In this document: positions 9,898-18,579 of the stretch, piece after piece | How the letters are laid out: each line of letters opens with the position of its first letter | Numbering within the stretch: the first letter of the stretch is position 1 | From: Enterovibrio calviensis DSM 14347 | Lineage (GTDB): Bacteria > Pseudomonadota > Gammaproteobacteria > Enterobacterales > Vibrionaceae | NCBI RefSeq assembly: GCF_000621165.1 | Contig: NZ_JHZA01000008.1 | Span: forward strand, 186,001-250,000 | Reading direction: 5' to 3' | DNA length: 64,000 bases | Translations under genes and position numbers: made by a program | Notes under the pieces: model-generated | What the model saw: the letters and a program-made list of their open reading frames with translations, nothing else | Databases searched by the model: none | Told to the model about the DNA's origin: nothing

Positions 9898-11220
9898 ATG
9901 AATCCGGTCGTTATCGCGGTCTGTGTGATGCTAATGCTAGCTCTTCTTAGGGTTAACGTTGTCGTCGCACTCACCTTTAGTGCCATTCTTGGCGGTGTCG
10001 TTAGTGGTCTATCGCTAACAGATACCATTTCAGCGTTTGAAGGTGGACTTGGTGGTGGTGCAACCATCGCATTGAGCTACGCGATGTTGGGTACCTTTGC
10101 CGTTGCTATTAGTCGTTCTGGTATCACAGACCTTCTAGCACAAGCCGTCATTCGCAAGCTCAATGGCAAAGACAACGAGAACGCAACAAGCGCACTAAAA
10201 TACATGGTGCTCGTCGCGCTCGCATTGTTAGCTATGTCATCTCAAAATGTCATTCCTGTGCACATTGCGTTCATTCCCATTGTTATTCCTCCGCTGTTGC
10301 ATGTGTTCGCAAAACTAAATCTAGATCGCCGCCTTGTTGCCTGTGTGCTGACCTTCGGTTTGATCACGCCGTACATGGTGTTACCGATTGGTTTTGGTGG
10401 TATTTTCCTAAACAATATTTTGCTGAAAAACTTGCATGACAATGGTCTGGATGTCGTTGCGAGCCAAGTGCCTCACGCCATGTTGTTGCCTGCTGCAGGT
10501 ATGTTGTTCGGCGTGTTAATCGCGACTTTTATTAGCTATCGCAAACCTCGCCACTACTCAGAAGAAAAGATTCGTGCGGCTGAGCCAGAGAAGACTGAGA
10601 TCAAACCTCAAAACATCGTTGTGGCTATCGTAGCTATTGCGACAACACTGAGTGTGCAGCTCTATACCGGTTCGATGATCGTAGGTGCACTTGCTGGCTT
10701 TATGGTGTTCACCATTGGCGGCGTGATCAAATGGCAAGACACGAACGATGTATTCACCCGTGGCGTTCATATGATGGCCATGATTGGCTTCATCATGATT
10801 TCAGCAGCAGGTTTCGCGGCGGTAATGAAGGCAACAGGTGGGGTTGAAACCTTGGTGGCTTCTTTGGCGTCAAGCATTGGTGACAATAAACCCCTCGCGG
10901 CGCTATTGATGTTAGTCGTCGGTTTGCTCGTCACCATGGGTATTGGTTCGTCGTTTTCGACCATTCCCATCATTGCCACCATCTATGTACCGCTGGCATT
11001 GGCGTTTGGTTTCTCGCCGATGGCAACTATTGCACTGGTTGGCACCGCAGCGGCGCTTGGTGATGCAGGATCACCGGCTTCTGATTCAACACTCGGCCCA
11101 ACATCAGGTCTGAACGCTGACGGTCAGCATGAGCATATTTGGGATACGGTCGTTCCGACATTTATCCACTACAACCTGCCGTTAATCGCCTTTGGCTGGT
11201 TGGCAGCCATGACGCTGTAA
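9898..11220 (+). CDS. Na+/H+ antiporter-family (possibly amino acid) transporter
   Basis: The start at 9898 ([14 protein letters not shown]) follows an SD-like AGGGA; the frame stays open 37 codons further upstream but that part is not membrane-like. The 440-residue protein is almost wholly hydrophobic, with about 11-12 membrane segments. Conserved intramembrane motifs include [17 protein letters not shown] and [19 protein letters not shown], typical of the Na_H_antiport_2/YuiF-like group within the ion transporter superfamily. Members exchange Na+ for H+ or carry amino acids such as histidine; the substrate cannot be settled from sequence. It is flanked by terminators, so it is monocistronic. 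Confidence 0.8.
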   Translation: MNPVVIAVCVMLMLALLRVNVVVALTFSAILGGVVSGLSLTDTISAFEGGLGGGATIALSYAMLGTFAVAISRSGITDLLAQAVIRKLNGKDNENATSALKYMVLVALALLAMSSQNVIPVHIAFIPIVIPPLLHVFAKLNLDRRLVACVLTFGLITPYMVLPIGFGGIFLNNILLKNLHDNGLDVVASQVPHAMLLPAAGMLFGVLIATFISYRKPRHYSEEKIRAAEPEKTEIKPQNIVVAIVAIATTLSVQLYTGSMIVGALAGFMVFTIGGVIKWQDTNDVFTRGVHMMAMIGFIMISAAGFAAVMKATGGVETLVASLASSIGDNKPLAALLMLVVGLLVTMGIGSSFSTIPIIATIYVPLALAFGFSPMATIALVGTAAALGDAGSPASDSTLGPTSGLNADGQHEHIWDTVVPTFIHYNLPLIAFGWLAAMTL

Positions 11221-11254
11221 TACCCAGTATTAAGCGCTAACAGAAAACAAAAAA

Positions 11255-11285
11255 AAGCCGCTAATGAAAATTAGCGGCTTTCTTG
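11255..11285. terminator. Bidirectional terminator between antiporter and grxD
   Basis: An 11-bp perfect stem AAGCCGCTAAT / ATTAGCGGCTT with an A-rich 5' flank and a T-rich 3' flank serves both convergent genes. Confidence 0.9.
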
Positions 11286-11313
11286 TTTAGCGTGCACAAA
11301 CTCAGCCAATGGC

Positions 11314-11652
11314 TTAGTCGTTTGCTTCCGCATCACGGCGTGCAGCAGCCGTTTTGATCATTGGCTGAAGTTCGCCTTTCTGGAACATTTCCAGAATGAT
11401 GTCACAACCACCAACCAATTCACCGTCAATCCACAATTGTGGGAATGTTGGCCACTGTGCATAGATTGGCAGCTCAGCGCGGATGTCTGGGTTTTGCAGA
11501 ATATCCACGTACGCAAATTTTTCACCACACGCCATTAGCGCTTGGCTAGCCTGAGAAGAAAAGCCACAGCTAGGTAGCTTTGGCGAGCCTTTCATGTAAA
11601 GCAGGATGGTATTTTCTTCAATCTGCTGTTTAATTTTATCAATCGTTTCCAT
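11314..11652 (-). CDS. grxD: Monothiol glutaredoxin Grx4 (CGFS type)
   Basis: A 112-residue thioredoxin-fold protein with the monothiol active site CGFS (Cys29) preceded by the glutathione-binding Lys in MKGSPKLPS. The later motifs WPTFPQLWIDGELVGGCDII also bind glutathione. CGFS glutaredoxins bridge a [2Fe-2S] cluster as homodimers or with BolA partners and pass clusters to client proteins. The start at 11652 (METIDKIKQQ) is preceded by GAGGAAG; a six-residue extension is possible but disfavoured. It is divergent from sodB, another iron-linked gene. Confidence 0.95.
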   Translation of the reverse strand: METIDKIKQQIEENTILLYMKGSPKLPSCGFSSQASQALMACGEKFAYVDILQNPDIRAELPIYAQWPTFPQLWIDGELVGGCDIILEMFQKGELQPMIKTAAARRDAEAND

Positions 11653-11831
11653 TACTTCCTCGAACACCAAGTGTGATGATTACCTTGATTCTAACTGGGA
11701 AAAGGTCGGAAAAAAACGCCTAAAATCTATAGGGTCAATTTAAGTCGCTTTTTTTAAAATTCTTCTTTTAATAAAGTAAAAACTTGCTAAACTGTTTCGC
11801 AGTCAGTCTATAAGTAGATACGTCCATCTTC

Positions 11832-11894
11832 AGGGAGCCTTCCCTAAAGTGTAAGACAAATCTACAGGAAGCAATAATGTCAGGGGGAAACCCC
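11832..11894 (+). promoter_or_regulatory. Structured 5' leader of sodB
   Basis: Two short hairpins lie ahead of sodB: AGGGA/TCCCT with loop GCCT at 11832-11845 and GGGG/CCCC with loop AAA at 11884-11894. A TATAAG -10-like element at 11809-11814 suggests a leader of about 95 bases. In E. coli and vibrios the sodB leader is the target of the iron-responsive RNA RyhB; I did not identify a pairing site here. Confidence 0.4.
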
Positions 11895-11916
11895 GCCTAT
11901 CATGGAGAATCGCGTA

Positions 11917-12501
11917 ATGGCATTTCAACTACCAGCTCTTCCTTACGAGAAAAATGCACTTGAACCACATATTTCTCAAGAGACTCTGGAATTCCACCAC
12001 GGTAAACACCACAACACTTACGTTGTTAAGCTGAATGGCCTAGTTGAAGGTACTGAGCTTGAGAACAAATCCCTAGAAGAGATCATCAAGACTTCTACTG
12101 GTGGCGTTTTCAACAATGCTGCGCAAATCTGGAACCACACGTTCTACTGGCACTGCCTGAGCCCAAATGGCGGCGGCGAGCCAACTGGCGATGTGGCTGA
12201 TGCTATCGCAAAATCTTTCGGTTCTTTCGAAGATTTCAAAGCGAAGTTCACTGATTCAGCAATCAACAACTTCGGTTCTTCTTGGACTTGGTTGGTGAAA
12301 AAAGCTGACGGTACTCTAGATATCGTTAACACGTCTAACGCAGCGACACCTTTGACTGAAGAAGGTGTGACTCCTCTGCTGACCGTTGACCTGTGGGAAC
12401 ACGCTTACTACATTGATTTCCGTAACCTACGTCCAGACTACATGAATGCATTCTGGGCACTGGTTAACTGGGAATTCGTTGCTCAAAACCTAGCAGCGTA
12501 A
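11917..12501 (+). CDS. sodB: Iron superoxide dismutase
   Basis: A 194-residue Fe/Mn-SOD-family enzyme that dismutates superoxide in the cytoplasm. Metal ligands are His27 (in FHHGKHH), His74 (in IWNHTFYW), Asp158 and His162 (in [11 protein letters not shown]). The motif [14 protein letters not shown], with its Gln at position 70, points to the iron rather than the manganese form. The start at 11917 follows GGAGA by eight bases; an in-frame ATG at 11902 would add five residues and overlap the SD. The gene uses an unusually restricted codon set, as expected for a highly expressed protein, and is followed by a terminator. Confidence 0.96.
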   Translation: MAFQLPALPYEKNALEPHISQETLEFHHGKHHNTYVVKLNGLVEGTELENKSLEEIIKTSTGGVFNNAAQIWNHTFYWHCLSPNGGGEPTGDVADAIAKSFGSFEDFKAKFTDSAINNFGSSWTWLVKKADGTLDIVNTSNAATPLTEEGVTPLLTVDLWEHAYYIDFRNLRPDYMNAFWALVNWEFVAQNLAA

Positions 12502-12526
12502 TTTCAGGTAATCGCCTGTAGACATG

Positions 12527-12557
12527 AATACCTCGTCTTGGCGGGGTATTTTTTTGT
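12527..12557 (+). terminator. Terminator after sodB
   Basis: Stem AATACCTCG / CGGGGTATT (one G-T pair) followed by seven or more T. Confidence 0.88.
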
Positions 12558-12618
12558 CTTCGATTTGGTTCGAGGGTTTTGTGGGAGAAACTTCTTCAAT
12601 CACAAAATCACGGGCAAA

Positions 12619-12645
12619 AAAACCGCTGATAAACAGCGGTTTTTA
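12619..12645. terminator. Terminator of asd (bidirectional form)
   Basis: An 8-bp stem AACCGCTG / CAGCGGTT flanked by A and T runs, ending about 22 bases beyond the asd stop codon on the minus strand. Confidence 0.88.
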
Positions 12646-12666
12646 TTATTGGTTTTAGCGAATCGC

Positions 12667-13785
12667 TTACGCGACTTCAGACAAAATGATACGCAGCGTA
12701 CGACGTAACGGCTCTGCCGCACCCCACAATAGCTGATCACCCACGGTGAATGCATTGAGGAAGTCATCGCCCATGTTCATTTTACGCAAACGGCCCACAG
12801 GGATTGATAACGTGCCTGTGACTTTCGCTGGCGACAATTCTTGAACCGTCAAATCACGCTCGTTCGGGATCACTTTAACCCAATCATTGTGCGATGCGAT
12901 GATGCTTTCCACTTCATCCATTGGCACGTTCTTCTTGAGTTTCAACGTCAATGCTTGGCTGTGGCAGCGCATTGCGCCGATACGCACACAAGTACCATCA
13001 ATCGGTACAGGGCTATCTTGAATGCCAAGGATCTTGTTCGTTTCAACCGAACCTTTCCACTCTTCTTTACTTTGACCATTTTCGCGCTTCACGTCGATCC
13101 AAGGGATCAATGAACCCGCTAATGGCGCACCAAACTCTGACGTTGGGAAGCTTGAAGAACGCAGCGTTTCCGCCACTTTACGATCAATATCCAAGATGGA
13201 TGTCGCTGGGTTAGCCAATTCTAGGCCAACAGAATCATTAATCACGCCCATTTGGCTGATCAATTCACGCATGTTTTTCGCACCCGCGCCCGAAGCCGCT
13301 TGATACGTTTGCGCCGTCATCCACTCAACCAAACCTTCTTGATACAAGCCACCTACTGCCATCAGCATCAAGCTGACTGTACAGTTGCCGCCCACATAGG
13401 TCTTAGTACCTTTGTGAATGCCTTCTTGAATTTGTTTAAAGTTAACCGGATCCAGCGTAATGATGCTGTCTTCTTTCATGCGCAACGTGGACGCTGCGTC
13501 AATCCAATAGCCCTTCCAACCAGCGGCGATCAGTTTTGGATAAACCGCTTCGGTGTAGCTACCACCTTGACAGGTGATCACGATATCCAGCTTTTTCAGG
13601 CTTTCAATGTCAAAAGCATCTTCTAGCAAGCCAGCATCTTTGCCATAGTTTGGCGCTGGAATGCCAATTTGAGAGGTACTGTAGAAAACGGGTTCGATAA
13701 CATCAAAATCGCGCTCTTCTACCATGCGCTGCATCAGTACAGATCCGACCATACCGCGCCAGCCGACTAAACCTACTCTTTTCAT
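12667..13785 (-). CDS. asd: Aspartate-semialdehyde dehydrogenase
   Basis: A 372-residue NADP-dependent enzyme that reduces aspartyl phosphate to aspartate semialdehyde, the branch point to lysine/diaminopimelate, threonine and methionine. The N-terminal dinucleotide-binding motif is [15 protein letters not shown]; the catalytic Cys135 sits in GGNCTVSLM and [11 protein letters not shown] contributes to the active site. Length and motifs match the gammaproteobacterial enzyme of E. coli. Two starts are possible, GTG at 13791 and ATG at 13785; the second matches the family N terminus. No lysine riboswitch is visible upstream, only a short AT-rich hairpin. Confidence 0.96.
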   Translation of the reverse strand: MKRVGLVGWRGMVGSVLMQRMVEERDFDVIEPVFYSTSQIGIPAPNYGKDAGLLEDAFDIESLKKLDIVITCQGGSYTEAVYPKLIAAGWKGYWIDAASTLRMKEDSIITLDPVNFKQIQEGIHKGTKTYVGGNCTVSLMLMAVGGLYQEGLVEWMTAQTYQAASGAGAKNMRELISQMGVINDSVGLELANPATSILDIDRKVAETLRSSSFPTSEFGAPLAGSLIPWIDVKRENGQSKEEWKGSVETNKILGIQDSPVPIDGTCVRIGAMRCHSQALTLKLKKNVPMDEVESIIASHNDWVKVIPNERDLTVQELSPAKVTGTLSIPVGRLRKMNMGDDFLNAFTVGDQLLWGAAEPLRRTLRIILSEVA

Positions 13786-13848
13786 TCTCACTCACACTCC
13801 ATGTTGTAATCTTCTGCCTCTATCTTGAAAATTAACGACACAAATAAC

Positions 13849-13873
13849 AAGCAAAAACTGCATCTTTTTGCTT
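13849..13873 (-). repeat. Inverted repeat in the asd leader
   Basis: Perfect 9-bp arms AAGCAAAAA / TTTTTGCTT with a 7-base loop lie about 65 bases upstream of asd. The stem is AT-rich and could be a weak terminator or attenuator on the minus strand. The rest of the 574-base asd-nhaC gap is AT-rich with no gene visible, apart from the nhaC leader described separately. Confidence 0.4.
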
Positions 13874-14243
13874 AGTTCAGAGAGGCAAATCAAAGCAAAC
13901 GTCCCTGAACAGCATGAATTAATTGGTTTTATACAAGATTGGCCGAAGAATGCTTGCTTAGTCGCTGTTTTCATAAGCCTTTCTAACCCAACAACCTCAA
14001 CGTAAACGCTATTTTAGATGGAATCACTCAATTAATGTCATATGGAAGACCATGATCTAAATAAAGCCAAATTTTGAAGATATTAATCATAGGAATTTAC
14101 AAATATTCACACATCTATAAAACAGACAATAAACACAACCCACCCACAAAAAACCACATCAAATCCATCATTTTGATACAGAAAACCATGAAAAATAACA
14201 CCCGAGACTGCAAAGTCACATAATTCGAAATACTTGTTCACCT

Positions 14244-14362
14244 ACTCCGGCCTCTTTCGCTAAAGTATGCCTCGCCGCCAGGAAGGCAGTACTGATAGCC
14301 CCAAATAAGGATATTTCAACGGCAGGAGTCTCTTGGCTCCCAAACAATAGGTTTGAAATATG
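14244..14362 (+). promoter_or_regulatory. Structured nhaC leader that can sequester the start codon
   Basis: Three pairings are visible. A bulged 8-bp stem joins AGTATGCC (14264-14271) to GGCAGTACT (14285-14293). A perfect 9-bp stem joins ATATTTCAA (14311-14319) to TTGAAATAT (14353-14361), which includes the first two bases of the nhaC ATG and encloses the AGG used as SD. Inside it, GGAG (14325-14328) pairs with CTCC (14337-14340) but could instead pair with ACTCC at 14244-14248. Such mutually exclusive pairing is what a translational riboswitch or attenuator would show. It does not match any riboswitch consensus I recognise. Confidence 0.5.
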
Positions 14363-15808
14363 CAAAGACACTCGGCGCGACTTCCTTCGCTATTCCAAGT
14401 ATTCGCTGCGCTTGGTCTGTTTCTCTTACTCGCATTCTCTTTCACGGCGAAGCTCAATTTACCCATTCAGCTTGCGCTGTATATTGGATGGTTTCTCATC
14501 ATTGGTCTGGGTATCAAACTAGGCCACCAATACAAAGATCTTGAAAAAGCCGCGACTAACGGCATCGCAAATGGCCTAGGTGCAGTCTTGATCCTTCTGG
14601 CCGTCGGTGCGCTTGTCGGCACTTGGATTGCGGGCGGTATCGTTCCAACCATCATTTACTATGGCCTGAAAGCGATTCACCCATCCATATTCCTCGCTGC
14701 CACTATGATCATCTGTTCATTAACGGCGCTGGCGACGGGCACATCATGGGGTGCAGCGGGTACGGCTGGCATCGCGATGATGGGTATTGGCCAAGGTCTT
14801 GGTGTTCCAGCCCCTGTCACTGCAGGTGCTGTGCTATCGGGCTGTTACTTTGGTGACAAACTGTCTCCGCTGTCTGATTCCGTGATCCTTGCGTCTTCGA
14901 TGTCTGGTGTAGAAATCGTTGAGCACATCAAAGGCATGCTGCCAATCGCACTAATCAGTTACATCATCACAGGTATTTTGTTCACCGCGCTTGGCCTGCA
15001 CTACGCTGGCAACGTTGACATGGCGCAAGTGAGCGACGTGATTGCAGCGATGGACAAGCAGTTCGTGATTTCACCCATGTCTTTTATCCCTGTGGGCATT
15101 GTGTTGTTGCTTCTGGCACTCCGTCTGCCATCATTCCCCGTGATCTCGCTTGGTTCTGTCTTGGGTATCGTGTGGGCTATCGTGGTTCAAGACATGAACC
15201 CGCTGGCTGCAATCAACACCGCATGGGCACCGTTCCAGATTGAATCTGGCGTGAGCTTCATTGATGCCATCCTAAACCGTGGCGGCATGGAATCCATGTT
15301 GGGTTCCGTGGCTGTGATTGTGTTCGGTCTGGGCTTTGGTGGCCTGCTAGACAAGGTGGGTGTACTTGAAACCATCGCGAAGATTTTCGAGCGCAAAGTG
15401 AATTCTGCGGGCAGCCTTGCTACCTCAACCATTGGTACCGCATTCCTTGGTAACGTGTTTGGTTCGGCCATGTACGTGTCTTTAATTTTGACACCTAAGA
15501 TTTGTGCGAAAAACTATGACCGCATTGGTTACCACCGTAAGAACCTTTCTCGTAACGCTGAATTCGGCGGCACGCTGACATCAGGTATGGTGCCTTGGAG
15601 TGATAACGGTATTTACATGGCGAGCATTTTAGGTGTCGCAACGCTGTCTTATGCCCCGTTCATGTGGCTGAGCTTCGTGTGTATTATTGTCACCATTGTG
15701 ACCTCTTACCTTGGCTGGTTTGTTGACCCTGTTGAGCCAAATCAACAGCACGACGTGGCATCCGATAGCGCAAGTCTAGACGGCGTTGCAGCACTGCAAA
15801 AAGCGTAA
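14360..15808 (+). CDS. nhaC: NhaC-family Na+/H+ antiporter-type transporter
   Basis: A 482-residue membrane protein with about 11 segments, from LGLFLLLAFSF to the final VTIVTSYLGWFV. It carries the NhaC-family landmarks GTSWGAAGTAGIAMMGIG and GCYFGDKLSPLSDSVILAS, and the later EFGGTLTSGMVPWSDNG. Family members exchange Na+ and H+ or use the Na+ gradient to move organic substrates such as malate/lactate or amino acids. The start at 14360 is inside a predicted stem (see leader). It precedes yjiH-yjiG and an M20 peptidase but has its own terminator, so any link in function is by neighbourhood only. Confidence 0.88.
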   Translation: MQRHSARLPSLFQVFAALGLFLLLAFSFTAKLNLPIQLALYIGWFLIIGLGIKLGHQYKDLEKAATNGIANGLGAVLILLAVGALVGTWIAGGIVPTIIYYGLKAIHPSIFLAATMIICSLTALATGTSWGAAGTAGIAMMGIGQGLGVPAPVTAGAVLSGCYFGDKLSPLSDSVILASSMSGVEIVEHIKGMLPIALISYIITGILFTALGLHYAGNVDMAQVSDVIAAMDKQFVISPMSFIPVGIVLLLLALRLPSFPVISLGSVLGIVWAIVVQDMNPLAAINTAWAPFQIESGVSFIDAILNRGGMESMLGSVAVIVFGLGFGGLLDKVGVLETIAKIFERKVNSAGSLATSTIGTAFLGNVFGSAMYVSLILTPKICAKNYDRIGYHRKNLSRNAEFGGTLTSGMVPWSDNGIYMASILGVATLSYAPFMWLSFVCIIVTIVTSYLGWFVDPVEPNQQHDVASDSASLDGVAALQKA

Positions 15809-15826
15809 TATCGACAAGCCATTGAT

Positions 15827-15852
15827 AAAGGCAGCGAAAGCTGCCTTTTTTA
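15827..15852 (+). terminator. Terminator after nhaC
   Basis: Stem AAAGGCAGC / GCTGCCTTT with a GAAA tetraloop followed by T. Confidence 0.9.
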
Positions 15853-15983
15853 CATCTCTCGAAAAGTGTTTACATCCTTGTTTTCACTTATAAATCCTGA
15901 CTATCTGCCTCTCTCACCATAGTCGATCTTGATCACATATTTAGATTGAACCACGAAAATCCCCCTGAATTCAGTAGCACATA

Positions 15984-15997
15984 TTGACCCCAATCAA
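15984..15997. promoter_or_regulatory. FNR/CRP-family-like box upstream of yjiH
   Basis: TTGACCCCAATCAA matches 9 of the 10 specified positions of the FNR consensus TTGAT-N4-ATCAA. It is centred about 87 bases upstream of the yjiH start codon. Regulation by oxygen or nitrogen oxides is an inference from the motif only. Confidence 0.4.
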
Positions 15998-16077
15998 AGT
16001 GCGGAATTCCTCGCAGAAGAGAATGGGGGCAGATTTCATTTTGCATACGCAAACACACTTAGCCCAATGAGGTATCT

Positions 16078-16803
16078 ATGAGCACTCCTAGCGAGCAAAC
16101 TCGCAAAGTTACTATCGGTAGTTACTTTGCCCTCGCCTTCGCCGTCGTTTTCTTTTCAGGATTACTCCAATCTAACGAATGGTATGGCGTTTTTGACTTC
16201 ACCACACTGAACGGTTCTTTCGGTAGCGTTGTTTACGGAGTAAACGAAACTGCTGACGGCATCCAAGCGGCAACCACGTCAATGCGTGGCAAAGGCGGTA
16301 GCGGCGCACGTGACGGCTTCCTGTTCGCCCTAACACTGATCCCAACCGTGATGTTCGCTCTGGGCATGATCAACGTGCTTGAGCACTACGGTGCACTAGA
16401 TGCAGCACGTAAACTGCTTACGCCACTGCTTCGTCCACTGATGAACATCCCTGGTAACACAGGTCTTGCTTTGATTGCATCGCTGCAAAGTACCGATGCG
16501 GGTGCAGCCATGACCCGTCAGCTAAAAGACGAAGGCCACCTCACCAAACGTGAAGCAGATATCTTCACCATGTTCCAATTCTCTGCAGGTGCAGCGATCG
16601 TGAACTTCTTCTCATCAGGCGCGGTGCTGTTCACCCTGACATTGATGGACGGTTCTTTGGCTGTTGCTTCCTCTATCGGTCTCGCGGTTGCCGTGATGTT
16701 CGTATTCAAATTCGTCGGTGCAAACCTGTTCCGCGTTTACTTGAACATCACTGAAGGCAAAGAAGACAAATCCGGCAATGCGCTAACCGAGGAGAAAGCA
16801 TAA
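16078..16803 (+). CDS. yjiH: YjiH-like membrane protein, nucleoside-recognition (Gate) domain
   Basis: A 241-residue protein with about five membrane segments and the Gate/nucleoside-recognition domain also found in spore-maturation proteins SpmA/SpmB. Typical motifs are LTLIPTVMFALGMI, then PGNTGLALIASLQSTDAGAAMTRQL and FQFSAGAAIVNFFSSGA. The last base of its stop codon is the first base of the yjiG ATG (TAATG), so the two proteins are translationally coupled and likely form a heteromeric membrane complex. In E. coli yjiH-yjiG lie beside iadA, an isoaspartyl dipeptidase; here an M20 peptidase follows, which suggests a shared role in peptide or amino acid handling. The transported substrate is unknown. 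Confidence 0.82.
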   Translation: MSTPSEQTRKVTIGSYFALAFAVVFFSGLLQSNEWYGVFDFTTLNGSFGSVVYGVNETADGIQAATTSMRGKGGSGARDGFLFALTLIPTVMFALGMINVLEHYGALDAARKLLTPLLRPLMNIPGNTGLALIASLQSTDAGAAMTRQLKDEGHLTKREADIFTMFQFSAGAAIVNFFSSGAVLFTLTLMDGSLAVASSIGLAVAVMFVFKFVGANLFRVYLNITEGKEDKSGNALTEEKA

Positions 16804-17264
16804 TGACTGAAGCTAAAAAGCCGATGGTGACGGACATTTTCGTAGAAGGCGCTAAGAAAGGCTGGAACATCGCAACAACGTCAACCGTGCCAAACGTTCT
16901 GATGGCATTCGTGATCATCAAAGCACTTCAAATCACTGGCGCACTGGATCTGATGGGCACCTTGTTCTCGCCAGTGATGGCTGTGTTCGGCCTTCCAGGC
17001 GAAGCGGCGGCAGTGCTTATCGGCGCATGGATGTCGATGGGCGGTGCAGTGGGCGTTGTTATTAGCCTGTTTGACCAAGGCATTCTTAATGGCGAACACA
17101 TTGCCATTCTTGCCCCTGCTATCTACCTCATGGGTTCACAAGTTCAATACCTTGGCCGCATCCTTGGCCCAATCGGTACTGAAGGTCGCTACATCCCAGC
17201 CATGGTTATCATCTCAGTGATCAATGCCCTTGGCGCAATGTTGGTGATGAACATTCTGGTTTAA
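16803..17264 (+). CDS. yjiG: YjiG-like membrane protein, nucleoside-recognition domain
   Basis: A 153-residue protein, the same length as E. coli YjiG, to which it is clearly similar (motifs IATTSTVPNVLMAFVIIKAL and GLPGEAAAVLIGAWMSMGGA). It has about four membrane segments and overlaps yjiH by one base. It is probably the second half of a two-part Gate-domain transporter or complex. The peptidase gene begins 78 bases after its stop, so the three genes likely share one transcript. Confidence 0.83.
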   Translation: MTEAKKPMVTDIFVEGAKKGWNIATTSTVPNVLMAFVIIKALQITGALDLMGTLFSPVMAVFGLPGEAAAVLIGAWMSMGGAVGVVISLFDQGILNGEHIAILAPAIYLMGSQVQYLGRILGPIGTEGRYIPAMVIISVINALGAMLVMNILV

Positions 17265-17342
17265 CGCTTTTCTCTCACGCCGAGCACTTTCTCATTCAAT
17301 AAAGGCTCGGCGTTGCTTTCCAAACGGATTTCCGGAGTTGCT

Positions 17343-18467
17343 ATGAACTTTTCTCTGAACACCTATCTAGAAGAACTACGTCCCCTGATCAATGTCGATT
17401 GCGGCACATTGACCGTTGAAGGCATCGAAGTGATTGCCAACATCATGGCTGAAAAATACGAAGACATGGGCGGTTGGAACATCAAACGTGTTGATTGTGG
17501 CATCGCTGGCGTGGGCCTTGAGATCCGCAACAAGCCTGAAGCAGAACACATAGATGTGATGCTGATTGGTCACATGGACACTGTTTTCCCTGTGGGCACA
17601 GCGGCTGAACGTCCAATGACCACGGACGAAAACCGTGCTTATGGCCCTGGCGTTTCTGACATGAAGTCAGGCCTTCTCAACGTGGTGTACGCGCTGCGTG
17701 AGCTGGATTTGAGTGTTCGTGATGCGCTGTCTATCTGTGTTTGCATGAACCCAGATGAAGAGATTGGCTCACTGCACTCAGAAGAATGGCTGAAATCCGT
17801 CGCGAAAGATGCGCGTCACGTATTAGTTGCAGAAGCAGCACGTGCTGATGGCTCATTGGTAAAAGCTCGCAAAGGCATGGCGCGTTACAGAATGACGTTC
17901 CACGGCAAAGCGGCACACGCAGGTAACGAACCTCAAAATGGCCGCAGTGCAATCACTGAAATGGCGAATTGGATCCTAGCCTTGAACGCAATGACCGATT
18001 TCGAATCAGGCACGACCCTGAACGTCGGTGTTGTCAACGGTGGCGACGGTGCGAACATTGTTCCACAACATGCGGAAGCAGTTGTTGACGTGCGTTTCTG
18101 GGATAACGATGAATATGCGCTTGTGGATAGCAAAATCCGCGCATTGACCGAAACCCCGTTTGTTGATGGCGTCACCGTATCTTTGGTACGTGAAGCAACC
18201 AAACCTGCAATGGCACCAACGAGCAAAACCGAAAGCCTCATGGCGATGATCGAAGAAACCGGAAAAGATTTGGGTATCGACATCACTTGGCAGGAAGTAG
18301 GTGGCGGCTCTGATGCGAATCTAACTGCCGTTTTAGGTGTACCAACCCTTGATGGTTTGGGCCCTATCGGAGCAGGTTTCCACAGCGATGCAGAATACCT
18401 TGAGCTTCACTCTATTGAGCCACGCATCAAGCTGCTGAAAGCCGTGCTTGAGAAGTTGGCGAAGTAA
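17343..18467 (+). CDS. M20-family metallopeptidase (carboxypeptidase G2-like)
   Basis: A 374-residue zinc peptidase. Likely metal and catalytic residues are His77 and Asp79 (GHMDT), Asp106 (GVSDMKSG), and the Glu139/Glu140 pair (NPDEEIGS); a dimerisation domain carries AAHAGNEPQNGRSA and the C terminus holds the ligand His in GAGFHSDAEY. Family members remove C-terminal glutamate or split dipeptides and acylated amino acids. No signal peptide is visible, so it acts in the cytoplasm. The start at 17343 follows GGAG by five bases; an in-frame ATG 10 codons earlier lacks an SD. The neighbouring YjiHG pair may import its substrate. Confidence 0.87.
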   Translation: MNFSLNTYLEELRPLINVDCGTLTVEGIEVIANIMAEKYEDMGGWNIKRVDCGIAGVGLEIRNKPEAEHIDVMLIGHMDTVFPVGTAAERPMTTDENRAYGPGVSDMKSGLLNVVYALRELDLSVRDALSICVCMNPDEEIGSLHSEEWLKSVAKDARHVLVAEAARADGSLVKARKGMARYRMTFHGKAAHAGNEPQNGRSAITEMANWILALNAMTDFESGTTLNVGVVNGGDGANIVPQHAEAVVDVRFWDNDEYALVDSKIRALTETPFVDGVTVSLVREATKPAMAPTSKTESLMAMIEETGKDLGIDITWQEVGGGSDANLTAVLGVPTLDGLGPIGAGFHSDAEYLELHSIEPRIKLLKAVLEKLAK

Positions 18468-18535
18468 GTCTTCTCCGAAGGTTTACGCGCCTGCTCCGCT
18501 TCGATACAGGGTAGCCATACGCAAACGCACAAATC

Positions 18536-18563
18536 AAAAGGGGCGAATTCGCCCCTTTTTGTT
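18536..18563. terminator. Bidirectional terminator between M20 peptidase and dctM
   Basis: A perfect palindrome with arms AAAAGGGGCGAA / TTCGCCCCTTTT lies between convergent genes and provides a T tract in both directions. Confidence 0.92.
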
Positions 18564-18579
18564 ATCTTTGGTCGTTACA

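Noticed and set aside
13786-14060. Lysine riboswitch upstream of asd
   Set aside because: A stretch reading AAGATAGAGGCAGAAG on the minus strand resembles the opening of an L-box, but none of the later conserved elements follow.
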